Program-made: the position numbers and the translations under genes
Part shown: positions 36,257 to 44,877 of the stretch, piece by piece
Layout of the letters: every line of letters begins with the position of its first letter
How positions within the stretch are numbered: position 1 is the stretch's first letter
Notes under the pieces: generated by a model
Seen by the model: the letters and a program-made list of their open reading frames with translations, nothing else
Databases searched by the model: none
Told to the model about the DNA's origin: nothing
Assembly: GCA_009377745.1 (NCBI GenBank)
Contig: WHTK01000009.1
Span: 1-64,000 of the forward strand
From: Dehalococcoidia bacterium
GTDB lineage: Bacteria; Chloroflexota; Dehalococcoidia; DSTF01; WHTK01
Direction of reading: 5' to 3'
DNA: 64,000 nucleotides

Positions 36257-37612
36257 ATGCTCAGCAAAGAAGACAACGACCTTCTGACTCGTGTTGGGCC
36301 CGGAACACTCATGGGAACCATGCTGCGCCAGTATTGGATACCGGTACTCTTCAGTAGCGAGGTTATGGCCGACGGCACTCCTGAACGATTGAGGATCATG
36401 GGAGAGGACCTCCTCGCTTTCCGTGCCAGCGACGGACGCGTCGGTATCCTCGCCGAGAATTGCCCTCATCGCGGGGCCTCACTCTACTTCGGTCGCAACG
36501 AGGAATCGGGACTGCGCTGCATTTACCACGGCTGGAAGTTCGACACTGAAGGCCACTGTGTCGATATGCCTAACGAGCCACCTGAAAGCAACTTCGCCGA
36601 CAAGGTTCGCATTAAGGCATACCCCTGCATTGAAAAGGCCGGCACGATCTGGACCTACATGGGCATGGAACGCCCGGCTCCCCCTCTTCCTGCGCTCGAG
36701 TGGCTTGACCTGCCAGAGTCGCATTCAAGGGGTTCAAAGCGCGTCCAGTACAGCAACTGGGTCCAAGCCATGGAAGGCGATATCGACCAAAGCCACCTCT
36801 CCTTCACCCATAGCTCTCTCCGCGTCCCCGAGGTGAGTCCTGGCGAGCGCCCAACCGTACAGCAAGTAGCCGCTTTCGATAAGCATCCGCGCTTCGAGGT
36901 TGTCGATCAGCCCTGCGGCTATACAGTCGGCGCGACACGCTCAACGCCTGACCCTGACGTCAGCTACACGCGCATCACGCAGTGGCTGATGCCGTTCCAC
37001 ACGATGACCGGCGTCACGGGGTTTAACCCAGTGCGTGGCTGGCGCGCCTGGGTGCCGATCGACGACTTCAACACCGTCGTCATTGGGATAAGTTTCCACC
37101 CACTAACGCCGCTGGCCGAGCTTAATCGCGATGGTGGTGCTGGAGGCGGACAGGGCGCGCGGCCTGGGGGCACTCGCGGCGGTGTGGCCAATATCTCCGA
37201 CGATATGAAGGAACCCAAGACCTCCAAGCCATTCGGCGCGTGGCGGCCGCTTCCGACGATCGAGAACGACTTCTTTCAGGACCGAGCACTACAAAAGAAC
37301 GAGACCTTCACAGGCATCAGAGAGTTCTGGGCCCAGGACGCGGCACCCCAGCTCAGCATGGGCTTTATCTTCCAACGCCAGTATGAGCACCTCGGCACAA
37401 CCGACCGAGCAATCATCCAGGCCCGTCGCCACTTACTGAATGCGGCCAAGACGCTGTCAAGTGATGGCGCAAGCCCTCCCGGAGTCTGGAACCCCGAATG
37501 GTATCAGGTGCGCTCTGGCGGAAAATTCCATGGCGCGGACGAGTGGTGGTTTGCGGCCACGGAACAGGATCGCAAGGCTATCGCCGGTACAAATCCCGAC
37601 TGCTCCGTGTAA
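36257..37612 (+). CDS. Phthalate-dioxygenase-type Rieske oxygenase, 451 aa
   Basis: Begins MLSKEDNDLLTRVGPGTLMG at ATG 36257, with GGAG seven bases upstream. The longer frame to 36191 lacks support. Rieske ligands NCPHRGASL and CIYHGWKFD and the iron site GDIDQSHLSFTHSS are intact. Nearly every segment matches the neighbour at 34237 except a Gly/Arg-rich insertion near residue 290-310 (GGAGGGQGARPGGTRGG). It should hydroxylate or demethylate an aromatic acid using the island's ferredoxin and reductase. Confidence 0.92.
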   Translation: MLSKEDNDLLTRVGPGTLMGTMLRQYWIPVLFSSEVMADGTPERLRIMGEDLLAFRASDGRVGILAENCPHRGASLYFGRNEESGLRCIYHGWKFDTEGHCVDMPNEPPESNFADKVRIKAYPCIEKAGTIWTYMGMERPAPPLPALEWLDLPESHSRGSKRVQYSNWVQAMEGDIDQSHLSFTHSSLRVPEVSPGERPTVQQVAAFDKHPRFEVVDQPCGYTVGATRSTPDPDVSYTRITQWLMPFHTMTGVTGFNPVRGWRAWVPIDDFNTVVIGISFHPLTPLAELNRDGGAGGGQGARPGGTRGGVANISDDMKEPKTSKPFGAWRPLPTIENDFFQDRALQKNETFTGIREFWAQDAAPQLSMGFIFQRQYEHLGTTDRAIIQARRHLLNAAKTLSSDGASPPGVWNPEWYQVRSGGKFHGADEWWFAATEQDRKAIAGTNPDCSV

Positions 37613-37771
37613 GATCGCGTTCTGCCCTTAAGCACAATACCGTGACGCCAATCACGCATCCTCTACGCTGTGCTTGCTCCAAATTGAAGCATGAACAGGG
37701 CGCAGGCAGGATGTCTTCCTCCTGCTCTAAGGAAGTTAAATCGACGCCGCTCCTTTAGCCCATTGAAAAGA

Positions 37772-37802
37772 GAAGAGGGACGGTGATGAGCCGCCCCTCT
37801 TC
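37772..37802. terminator. Bidirectional hairpin between Rieske and amidohydrolase genes
   Basis: GAAGAGGGACGG (37772-37783) and CCGCCCCTCTTC (37791-37802) pair with one mismatch around a seven-base loop. It sits between the 3' ends of convergent genes and could end both transcripts. Confidence 0.7.
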
Positions 37803-37822
37803 CATTAGTCGGTTGGATCGGC

Positions 37823-38935
37823 CTACAGACCGTAGAGCTTCTTCGGGTTCTCGAAGAGTATCTGCCGCTTCTGCTCAGCCGTGAGATCCGGGTTGTTTTG
37901 GAACTTGGAGATCGCATCGACATCACTCGAAGCATCGAAGTGGCCGAAGTCCGTACCGATGACGAGGCTATCGATGAGGCCGCGCGCGATCAGGTAAGGA
38001 ATGTCATCCTCGTTCTGGCAAGTCACGTAGATGTTGTGCTCCGCGAAGGCATTAGTGTGTTCGCCGTGCACGCGGCTACCGCTGCGCTGCGCCAGCTCCG
38101 AGTCCAACCAAGGCATCCAGGAGGCGGAAGCCTCAACGAAACCCCAGCGCAAACCAGGGAACTGCTTGTGCAGGTTGCTCTGGAGGAGCGTCGCACAGGC
38201 TAGAACCGTGGGGCCACGGAAGGAAGCAAGGCCGCTACCACCACCGCTGCGCCAGAGGGCGACGTTCGCCGGGTTGCCGTTGGCGATGTGCACGCCCATG
38301 CACATGTTCAGCTCCTGCGCCTTCTCGAACACCGGGTAGAAGTAGGTGTCCGTGCAGACCCGATCGCCTTCCAAGGGCCGTATGGAAACGCCGACGGCGC
38401 CGTTCTCCTTGGCAAATTCGATCTGCTCCAGGGCAGCGCCGATGTCCAGGGTAGGAATGACGCAGTTCCAGTAGAGGCGACCATTAGCGGCCTTGTAGGC
38501 CTCGGCGACCCAGCGGTTCCAGGACTTGGCCATGGCGACGTCCTGGGCCGGGTCATCCGCCACGTGCTCAATCCACAGCGTATTGAAAAGTATCTGGACG
38601 TCAATGCCGGTTTCATCCATGGCCCGGAGGCGCATCGCGACGTCGTGGATGTCGCTCGTGCCCTCCGGCGTGTCAAACCGACGGCCCGTCTTTTCGGCGC
38701 GCTCTTTCATCGCCTCGACTGAGAGGGCGTTAAAGCGGAAGCCCCGCCGCTTCCCGGCGATCGACCAGAATTTCTGGTTCGGGTTATCCGGCGGCGACGA
38801 GAGGACAGGGCGGTATTTCTCCTCACCCGGATCCATGTACTCCCACGTACGTTCCGTTTCCACGACGTGGGCGTCGGCGTCGATGACCAGCGTCTTCTCC
38901 GCCACCGCCTGGCTGGATCGTTGTTCCGTTGTCAT
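37823..38935 (-). CDS. Amidohydrolase-2 family (ACMSD-like) enzyme, 370 aa
   Basis: The start is set at ATG 38935 with AAGGAG eight bases upstream. LVIDADAHVVE gives the first metal ligands, MGVHIANG the next His, and LVIGTDFGHFDAS the late Asp. This is the amidohydrolase-2 group that includes ACMSD and aromatic acid decarboxylases such as gamma-resorcylate and 5-carboxyvanillate (LigW-type) decarboxylases. Non-oxidative decarboxylation of a hydroxy-aromatic acid is a likely role in this island, but hydrolysis is possible. It is transcribed alone, facing the third Rieske gene. Confidence 0.85.
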   Translation of the reverse strand: MTTEQRSSQAVAEKTLVIDADAHVVETERTWEYMDPGEEKYRPVLSSPPDNPNQKFWSIAGKRRGFRFNALSVEAMKERAEKTGRRFDTPEGTSDIHDVAMRLRAMDETGIDVQILFNTLWIEHVADDPAQDVAMAKSWNRWVAEAYKAANGRLYWNCVIPTLDIGAALEQIEFAKENGAVGVSIRPLEGDRVCTDTYFYPVFEKAQELNMCMGVHIANGNPANVALWRSGGGSGLASFRGPTVLACATLLQSNLHKQFPGLRWGFVEASASWMPWLDSELAQRSGSRVHGEHTNAFAEHNIYVTCQNEDDIPYLIARGLIDSLVIGTDFGHFDASSDVDAISKFQNNPDLTAEQKRQILFENPKKLYGL

Positions 38936-39358
38936 TGTTGTTACTCCTTCCCGCTTTTCAGTGAGGTACAGCATACTCCTCTGATGATGTTCATTTCTAT
39001 TCTTTGGAAAACAAATTTCTAACTCTCGAAACAAATTTTGATGCAATCGAACGAGGGAGTGACGGCTAAGGAACGAGACCGCTCTTCCAACGGTGACGGA
39101 AATCGTCTCGCCTTAGACCTCTCATGCTGAGAGAGGGGACAATTAATTGAAGGCCGGCCCATGGGTCTGAAATGCGTCTACCCGGCGGAAGATACCAACT
39201 CCCGGGTATAGAGTCAGTGCTCCCTGGACGCTTAGCGACAGCAATCCTGGACCGACAAATCTAACATTGCTATTGCCAGTGGTTGACTGACGGGCCATTG
39301 GTCTCGTGCGGGCAACAGCGCATACCTCACTAGGTCGTCGTGAAGTTTCATTTCTTGA

Positions 39359-39387
39359 CCTCAGGTTACATATTCTGTAATGTGAGG
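39359..39387. promoter_or_regulatory. 29-bp palindrome, candidate operator
   Basis: CCTCAGGTTACA (39359-39370) and TGTAATGTGAGG (39376-39387) match in 10 of 12 positions around TATTC. It lies in the 550-base gap between the amidohydrolase start and the small zinc-ribbon gene. The same gap holds TAGGTCGTCG (39331) and TGGTAGGTCG (39402), shared with other island control regions. Confidence 0.55.
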
Positions 39388-39485
39388 CCAAATAATGAAC
39401 ACTGGTAGGTCGCATTTATAAGAGAACAGTCCTTGAAGAACTGGACTCATGCCCAAACTAGTTCTAAGCCAGAAAGGAAGTACTC

Positions 39486-39698
39486 ATGGAACCGATGAGG
39501 TGCCCATCCTGCAATCAAGTTGTATATAACGGTGGTACAGGCAAGGAAAAGCAAACCTGTCCACACTGCGGTGTCGAAATGACTGGACCGAACGAAGGCT
39601 CCAAGATTGAGGAGAAGGTGCCTCTCGCTGACCTGGCTGCGGAGGAACGTGCGCGCATAGACTGGCTGGCTGAGAACTTCGACGAGGAACCTGCATAA
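39486..39698 (+). CDS. Small zinc-ribbon protein, 70 aa
   Basis: Two CxxC knuckles, CPSCNQVVY and CPHCGVEMTG, form a zinc ribbon in residues 5-40. An acidic helical tail follows (LADLAAEERARIDWLAEN). An AAGGAAG site precedes ATG. Zinc ribbons of this size bind nucleic acid or act as metal chaperones. Here it is a single gene in the catabolic island, so its role is open. Confidence 0.7.
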   Translation: MEPMRCPSCNQVVYNGGTGKEKQTCPHCGVEMTGPNEGSKIEEKVPLADLAAEERARIDWLAENFDEEPA

Positions 39699-39952
39699 GG
39701 CCAGCATGCCCCGTAGCAGGCGAATGCATCACATTGAGCTTCGAGCCGTAGACGTCCTGTATGCCCGGTCTGGCGGAGTCGATCCAAAGTATCCAGTCAT
39801 GAAAATACAGCTCGTATTCCGCCGACCTGTTACCGCAAAGGTTTCAGTCATGCGCCTGGGGATCTACGGCCTGCAAGGCGCCTGGTGACTGCCGGCGAAT
39901 GACCTGGCATGGACTGCGCAAATTGACCCCCCTGGTGCCAAGAGTCAGCCGG

Positions 39953-41188
39953 CTAGTTGAGCAATGCCGCCACAGGAAAATCGACGTTTGCCAAGTCGCT
40001 CTCGTGCCCATGTAGATTTCTCTTCGCAAGAATCAGGCGACGGAAGACACTAAAGTCACGTGGCTCGAGATTAACGGCAAAGTATGCCGTCAAGTACCCC
40101 TTCTTCAGATAAAGAACGGCAAACTTGTCGACTGCGTTACTCGCGCGCCGGATCACTTGATCATGCTCTTCTTCATCGCCAGCGAACTCGAGATGGAGGT
40201 CAAAAATATCCGACCAGACGTAACTTAGAAAGTTATATCTATCCTTGCCGCCCGCCATATTCCGGCCGGCGATTTGCCCCGTGTATTCGGCATGGCCCCA
40301 ATGCTCCACGCGTCGCCGCTTTTCGAAGATGGAGTCCGGATAGTTAATTACATCGCCCGCGGCGTAGATATCAGGATGTGATGTGCGGAGTTCATGGTCC
40401 ACGACCACGCCGTTGTCGATCTGAAGTTCGGCAGATGCAGCCAATTCGACATTGGGTCGGATGCCAATGCCGACGATGACCATATCGCATTCCGCTACTT
40501 GGCCGTGTTGCGTAACAACGGCGGTAACCCGACCTTCTCCTCGGAACTCCATTACGGGATCGCCGGTGATGAACTCAACACCTCGCTCGTGGCAGTAGTC
40601 CTTGATGTATGCCGCCAGGCTGGCATCTGCAAAACGTGGCCATACGTGCGCCGCCGCCTCGATTACTGTCACTTTGAGTCCAATACTAACGAGCGAGGCC
40701 GCGACTTCCAGGCCGATAAAGCCAGCTCCAACGACTACAGCTCGACTCCCTTTGGTCGCTTCATTCCGTATGGCGGATGCATCTGTGGCTGTTCGCAGGT
40801 AATGAATCCCCGCCAAGTCGCTGCCAGGAATTGTCAATGAAACAGGCCGTCCGCCGGTTGCAAGCAGCGCCTTGTCGAAGTCAATGCTGTCGCCGTTGGC
40901 TAAGATCGCCTTGTGAGCATTGGGTTCTAGGCCTGTCACCGCGGTGCCGAGAACGAGGTCGACTCTAAGTGAGTCAGACCAAATCTTGGGCTCGTCAAAC
41001 AGGATGTCGCCGCGGTCTTTCTCGCCGCGCAGAAACTCCTTGGAGAGTGGCGGCCTGTCATACGGAAGGTCTGGCTCGTCGCCGACAAGCAGGATTCGAC
41101 CTTCGGAATCCGTGCGACGGATCTGCTTCGCCGCATGGTAGGCAGCAAGACCGCCACCAATCAGTAGGTAGGTTGTCGCTCTATTCAA
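39953..41188 (-). CDS. FAD-dependent ferredoxin reductase, 411 aa
   Basis: Two dinucleotide-binding folds are visible: FAD (YLLIGGGLAAYHAAKQIR) and NAD(P)H (AVVVGAGFIGLEVAASL). LLATGGRPVSL, the second FAD contact in DIYAAGDVINYPD, and a C-terminal domain follow the ferredoxin-reductase family of dioxygenase systems (BphA4/ThcD type). It would pass electrons from NAD(P)H to the Rieske ferredoxin at 44529 and then to the oxygenases. It is a single gene on the minus strand. A TAGGTCGTC motif lies ~95 bases upstream. Confidence 0.9.
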   Translation of the reverse strand: MNRATTYLLIGGGLAAYHAAKQIRRTDSEGRILLVGDEPDLPYDRPPLSKEFLRGEKDRGDILFDEPKIWSDSLRVDLVLGTAVTGLEPNAHKAILANGDSIDFDKALLATGGRPVSLTIPGSDLAGIHYLRTATDASAIRNEATKGSRAVVVGAGFIGLEVAASLVSIGLKVTVIEAAAHVWPRFADASLAAYIKDYCHERGVEFITGDPVMEFRGEGRVTAVVTQHGQVAECDMVIVGIGIRPNVELAASAELQIDNGVVVDHELRTSHPDIYAAGDVINYPDSIFEKRRRVEHWGHAEYTGQIAGRNMAGGKDRYNFLSYVWSDIFDLHLEFAGDEEEHDQVIRRASNAVDKFAVLYLKKGYLTAYFAVNLEPRDFSVFRRLILAKRNLHGHESDLANVDFPVAALLN

Positions 41189-41375
41189 AACACAGCCTCA
41201 CTAGGCACTTTGGGGATCATTTGTACGAAAATTCAGCCGACGCGGCGAGCCCCGACCTGTCTGAAAGTGTAGGACCTTTGTGACGACCTAATGGGGGTTC
41301 AGGGCCGATGTGGCAGCGGAGCTGGGGAGAAATTCCGTCACCACCTCGGCCAGTCGCGATCGGTGCTGTACTAAG

Positions 41376-41804
41376 TTAGCTCTTTGGCGTGAAGTCCAAA
41401 TCCGGTGGTGGCGTATCGGGGAGCATCCAGACTATGTAGTCGCGACCAAGGCTCGTATGAATTTCGTTGGCTGCGATAATCATTTCGTCAAAGGCCACCG
41501 CAAATGCTTCGAAGTCTTTGTTAGCAATGGCCTCACGTAGCTTCGCAATGTGGGTAGCTGTAAACGACTTTAGTGACTCCTCATAAAGAGGCCGAGTCAT
41601 CGCGCCAATATTCATGAGCCCCTGAATCTCGGCGGCTTGGAACTCCGCATGTCGCCAGTTTCCTGCCTCGGCCGCGTAATAGAGCTTCCATGCTCGAGTT
41701 CCTATCTCCGGCATCAGGGTGCCAAGACCAGGAACGAATCGGTTTAGCTCTTCCAAAGTGAACTGCCTACGGGTCGGCCGCGGCTGCGTTGGTTCAGATG
41801 TCAT
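41376..41804 (-). CDS. Cytochrome-c-like domain protein without heme motif, 142 aa
   Basis: A four-helix protein (FTLEELNRFVPGLGTLMPEI; WKLYYAAEAGNWRHAEFQ; GAMTRPLYEESLKSF). It resembles small cytochrome c-type proteins whose last helix carries CxxCH. Here that helix reads IAANEIHTSLGRDYI: the His is kept but both cysteines are gone, and there is no signal peptide. So it probably stays in the cytosol and binds no covalent heme. Role unknown; a helical-bundle binding protein is possible. AGGAAGGA precedes ATG and its promoter faces that of the aldehyde dehydrogenase. Confidence 0.65.
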   Translation of the reverse strand: MTSEPTQPRPTRRQFTLEELNRFVPGLGTLMPEIGTRAWKLYYAAEAGNWRHAEFQAAEIQGLMNIGAMTRPLYEESLKSFTATHIAKLREAIANKDFEAFAVAFDEMIIAANEIHTSLGRDYIVWMLPDTPPPDLDFTPKS

Positions 41805-41837
41805 GTACGATCCTTCCTATTTACTCAATCAGGTGAC

Positions 41838-41866
41838 AAGGTAGGCATATTCGCAATAATAGTCAA
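41838..41866 (-). promoter_or_regulatory. Promoter of the cytochrome-like gene
   Basis: TTGACT (41861-41866) and TACCTT (41838-41843) on the minus strand with a 17-base spacer, about 34 bases before ATG. Confidence 0.5.
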
Positions 41867-41900
41867 TATTTTGATGCAGGGCTTCAGTTTATGGAATGTC

Positions 41901-41929
41901 TTGACAGATTTTGCGTCGAAGATTAACCT
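41901..41929 (+). promoter_or_regulatory. Promoter of the aldehyde dehydrogenase gene
   Basis: TTGACA (41901-41906) and TAACCT (41924-41929) with a 17-base spacer, 45 bases before ATG. It is back-to-back with the divergent promoter at 41838-41866. Confidence 0.5.
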
Positions 41930-41973
41930 CCAGAAACTCTGATGTGACGCGCTCTGCACCAAGGAGGACTCAG

Positions 41974-43482
41974 ATGGCAGCACCAGCTATTCCTAGTCTG
42001 GACGTACCAGCGCTTATTCCGGCGAACTCGCACTACATCGGCGGCCAGTGGGTCCGCGGCTCGACGGATGAGACAATTGACGTGATCAACCCGGCCACGC
42101 GCGAGGTCCTGCAGCGAGTCGCCCGCGGCCGCGAGGCCGACATAGACCTCGCCGTCCGCACGGCCCATGCCGCTTTCCCGCAGTGGCGGGACATGAACCC
42201 GACTACCCGCGGCAATCTGCTGCGCAAGTGGGCCGATCTTCTCAACCAGCACGGCCATGAGCTCAGCCTCCTCGGGTCGCTCGAAGTGGGCCGCCCCTTC
42301 CGGGGCGGCGGTGGCGGTGAAGGCGCGGCGGGCCGTCTGCCCTACTACGCCTCACAGGCCGACAAGATCACTGGCGATACCCTGCCCGTTACCCGGCCGG
42401 ACGTCCTGGCCTTCACTCTACGGGAGCCTTTCGGCGTCTGCGGCGTCATCGTTCCTTGGAACGGACCCCTTGGCATGATGCTGAACGGCGGCGCCGCCGC
42501 CCTCGCGGCCGGCAACACGATCGTCGTAAAGCCGGCGGAGGACGCCCCCCTGGCCTGCCTGCTGGCTATCAGCCTAGCTAAGGAAGCCGGTATCCCGGAC
42601 GGCGTCGTCAACATAGTTAGCGGCTACGGCCCAGAGGCGGGCGCTGCCCTGCCAGTGCACCCCCTCGTGCGTCACATGAGCTTCACCGGCTCACCCGAAA
42701 GCGGCCAAAAGGTGATGGAGGGCTGCGCCAAGAACCTCATCCCTCTACACCTCGAACTTGGCGGCAAGTCCCCCCAGATCATTCTCAAGGACGCCGATCT
42801 TAGTAAGGTCATCCCCTTGATCAGCAGCAACATCATTGCCAACACCGGCCAGATCTGCTACGCCGGCACTCGCATCGTCGTCGAGGATAGCGTCCGGCCT
42901 CTCGTGGTCGAAGGCGTGGCAGAACGTCTTGAGAAAGTGCGCGTGGGCCCCTGGTACGAGGACGTGCAGATGGGCCCCCTGATCAACGAGAAGCAGGAGA
43001 ACCGTGTCGTCACTTATATGAACCTCGGCCAGGAGGAAGGCGCGAAGCTGGTCACTGGCGGCCACAAGCTGAGCGGCGATGTCTACGACCGTGGCTTCTT
43101 CGTAGAGCCGACCCTATTCGACGAGGTGAAGTCGGACATGCGCATCGCCCAGGAGGAGATCTTCGGACCGGTACTCTCAGTCATGGGCTTCACGGACGCC
43201 GAGGAGGCGATCGAGATCGCCAATGGCACGAAGTACGGCCTCGCCGCCTCCGTCTGGACGAACGACATCCGGCGAGCCCAGATGATCGTCCGCAAGCTCC
43301 AGGCCGGCCAGGTCTACGTAAATACCTACGGCCACTCCGGCGTTATCGGCGCGCCCTTCGGCGGCTACAAGAACAGCGGCTTCGGCCGCACCGGCGGCTT
43401 CGACACGATCATGCAATACCTCCAAGTGAAGAGCGTGATCATGGACGCGGGCGAAGGTGGTCGCGGTCGCGGCGGCGAATAG
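41974..43482 (+). CDS. Aldehyde dehydrogenase with Gly-rich insertion, 502 aa
   Basis: The start is ATG 41974 with AAGGAGG six bases upstream. The NAD-dependent ALDH signatures are present: PWNGPLGMMLNGGAAALAAGN, catalytic Glu in LHLELGGKSPQII, catalytic Cys in NTGQICYAGTR, and EEIFGPVLSVM. Near residue 108 the family's usual acidic helix is replaced by a glycine run (FRGGGGGEGAAGR), and the C-terminus ends GEGGRGRGGE. It would oxidise an aldehyde made after ring or side-chain cleavage. It is followed by a strong terminator. Confidence 0.93.
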   Translation: MAAPAIPSLDVPALIPANSHYIGGQWVRGSTDETIDVINPATREVLQRVARGREADIDLAVRTAHAAFPQWRDMNPTTRGNLLRKWADLLNQHGHELSLLGSLEVGRPFRGGGGGEGAAGRLPYYASQADKITGDTLPVTRPDVLAFTLREPFGVCGVIVPWNGPLGMMLNGGAAALAAGNTIVVKPAEDAPLACLLAISLAKEAGIPDGVVNIVSGYGPEAGAALPVHPLVRHMSFTGSPESGQKVMEGCAKNLIPLHLELGGKSPQIILKDADLSKVIPLISSNIIANTGQICYAGTRIVVEDSVRPLVVEGVAERLEKVRVGPWYEDVQMGPLINEKQENRVVTYMNLGQEEGAKLVTGGHKLSGDVYDRGFFVEPTLFDEVKSDMRIAQEEIFGPVLSVMGFTDAEEAIEIANGTKYGLAASVWTNDIRRAQMIVRKLQAGQVYVNTYGHSGVIGAPFGGYKNSGFGRTGGFDTIMQYLQVKSVIMDAGEGGRGRGGE

Positions 43483-43504
43483 CCACTTATCCGTGATAGG
43501 AGGA

Positions 43505-43524
43505 GGGCCTCCGATTGGAGGCCC
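43505..43524. terminator. Perfect hairpin between ALDH and IclR genes
   Basis: GGGCCTCC and GGAGGCCC form a perfect eight-base stem around GATT, followed on the plus strand by CTCTTCTT. It lies between convergent genes. Confidence 0.8.
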
Positions 43525-43551
43525 CTCTTCTTGCCTTCTTGATGATGAAGG

Positions 43552-44292
43552 TCAGTCGAGCAAATCTAGGACGTTCGCTACTCGCCGCGTCGTGGAACAT
43601 CGCGCAGTACAGTCAACGAGAGAACTCGTCCAGAATGCTCTGTCGTCCGCAGATGGCTGAGAGGGGGCCGTCAACACGATCGCTGCCGGCCCTTGCTCGT
43701 CATAGAACACCGGCGCAGCAGCCAAATAGGAAGAAGACTTCTCATTTCGTTCTGCAAAGCCACGTTGCGCGATGACATCCAATTCCGCTCGAAGCTCGTC
43801 GATGGCTTCCTTCGATACGGTTTCGTTCGCTAGAAGTTCATCCCTTTCTTGCGTTGGCAAGGCCGCTACCACAGCCAACCCTATGATGCTTTCACTCCAG
43901 TGGTATCGACGCAAAAACGGTGCCGTGAAGCAATCATTGCCTTCCCACGCAACGCGCTCCATACCGACAATCCAGTTCCGATCTCGTAGCAACAGATACA
44001 CAGACTGACGAATCTTGGCTGCCAGCGCGGCCATTTCTTGCTGCACCAAGGGCGGCGGCGAATATCTCTTAGCGGCGCTGAATCCCCAGTGATAAAAGGA
44101 CAATGTCAAGTAGTAACGTCGGGCCTGCGCATCTCGGCCGACCATACTTGTGGCGGCCATTGATTCCAATATTCTGCGGGCAGCTTGATTCGTAGTGCGC
44201 AGATGTGTAGCCAGCTCGGACGTGGTCACGCCTTCTGGAAACTGCGATAGATAGTCAATTACGGACGTAAGACGGTCCGCTGCCGAAGCCAT
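43552..44292 (-). CDS. IclR-family transcription regulator, 246 aa
   Basis: Residues 1-65 hold the winged helix-turn-helix (VIDYLSQFPEGVTTSELATH; AARRILESM). The remainder is an IclR-type effector domain (YLLLRDRNWIVGMERVAWEG, ESIIGLAVVAALPTQ, QRGFAERNEKSSSYLAAAP, AIVLTAP). IclR proteins commonly control aromatic catabolism (PcaR, PobR). It lies at the island's right end and may bind the GACCT-AGGTC type repeats found upstream of several island genes. Confidence 0.85.
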   Translation of the reverse strand: MASAADRLTSVIDYLSQFPEGVTTSELATHLRTTNQAARRILESMAATSMVGRDAQARRYYLTLSFYHWGFSAAKRYSPPPLVQQEMAALAAKIRQSVYLLLRDRNWIVGMERVAWEGNDCFTAPFLRRYHWSESIIGLAVVAALPTQERDELLANETVSKEAIDELRAELDVIAQRGFAERNEKSSSYLAAAPVFYDEQGPAAIVLTAPSQPSADDRAFWTSSLVDCTARCSTTRRVANVLDLLD

Positions 44293-44528
44293 GGTGGCTA
44301 TCCCTTTGGTAAGTGGCCGCTTAGCTTAATAAATATCGACTTTGCAAGTTTCTATCCAATGATACAAGAGCCAGCATGGCTGCCACAGATTGCTGAACAC
44401 GTTCGAAAATTAATTCTGACCTGCTGTTTTCAGAACTACTAATACTCGCCTTTCTAGTGCAATCATTCCGGTACCGTTTGGAACAGTACGCATGACTGGA
44501 ATTAGCAGACGAAACTGATGCCACAGGG

Positions 44529-44870
44529 TTAGCTCGTTCGCTGCACAAGGTCGGGAGTGACTAAAACGACGTTCCCGTCTTCGACGCGGATAGGATAGGT
44601 CCGCAGTGGGTCCGCGGCAGGGCCACCGTTCGGATCGCCCGTTGCAATGTTGAAGCTGGAGCCATGCCACCAACAGATGACGTCCATGCCCTCGACCGGA
44701 CTGCCGATTAGCTCGACGCCCATGTGCGAGCAATAGTTGCTCACGGCGTAGAAGCGGTCGTCCATCCTCACCACGGCAATGCTGATGCCGTCCAGCTCGA
44801 ATGCACGCAGGACGCGCGGAAAAAACTCTTCGACTTTACCAATAGTATGATCAGGCACCCACAACTCCAT
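44529..44870 (-). CDS. Rieske-type ferredoxin, 113 aa
   Basis: Single-domain Rieske protein: first ligand pair in NYCSHMGVELIGS, second in CWWHGSSFNIATGD. Length and motifs match the ferredoxin component of ring-hydroxylating dioxygenases. It would carry electrons from the FAD reductase (39953) to the Rieske oxygenases. A perfect TATAAT box ends seven bases before ATG, so the transcript probably has no leader. Confidence 0.9.
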   Translation of the reverse strand: MELWVPDHTIGKVEEFFPRVLRAFELDGISIAVVRMDDRFYAVSNYCSHMGVELIGSPVEGMDVICWWHGSSFNIATGDPNGGPAADPLRTYPIRVEDGNVVLVTPDLVQRTS

Positions 44871-44877
44871 TGTTCAA

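Noticed and set aside
39706-39888. 60-residue ORF after the zinc-ribbon gene
   Set aside because: No ribosome-binding site, no family resemblance, and composition unlike its neighbours.
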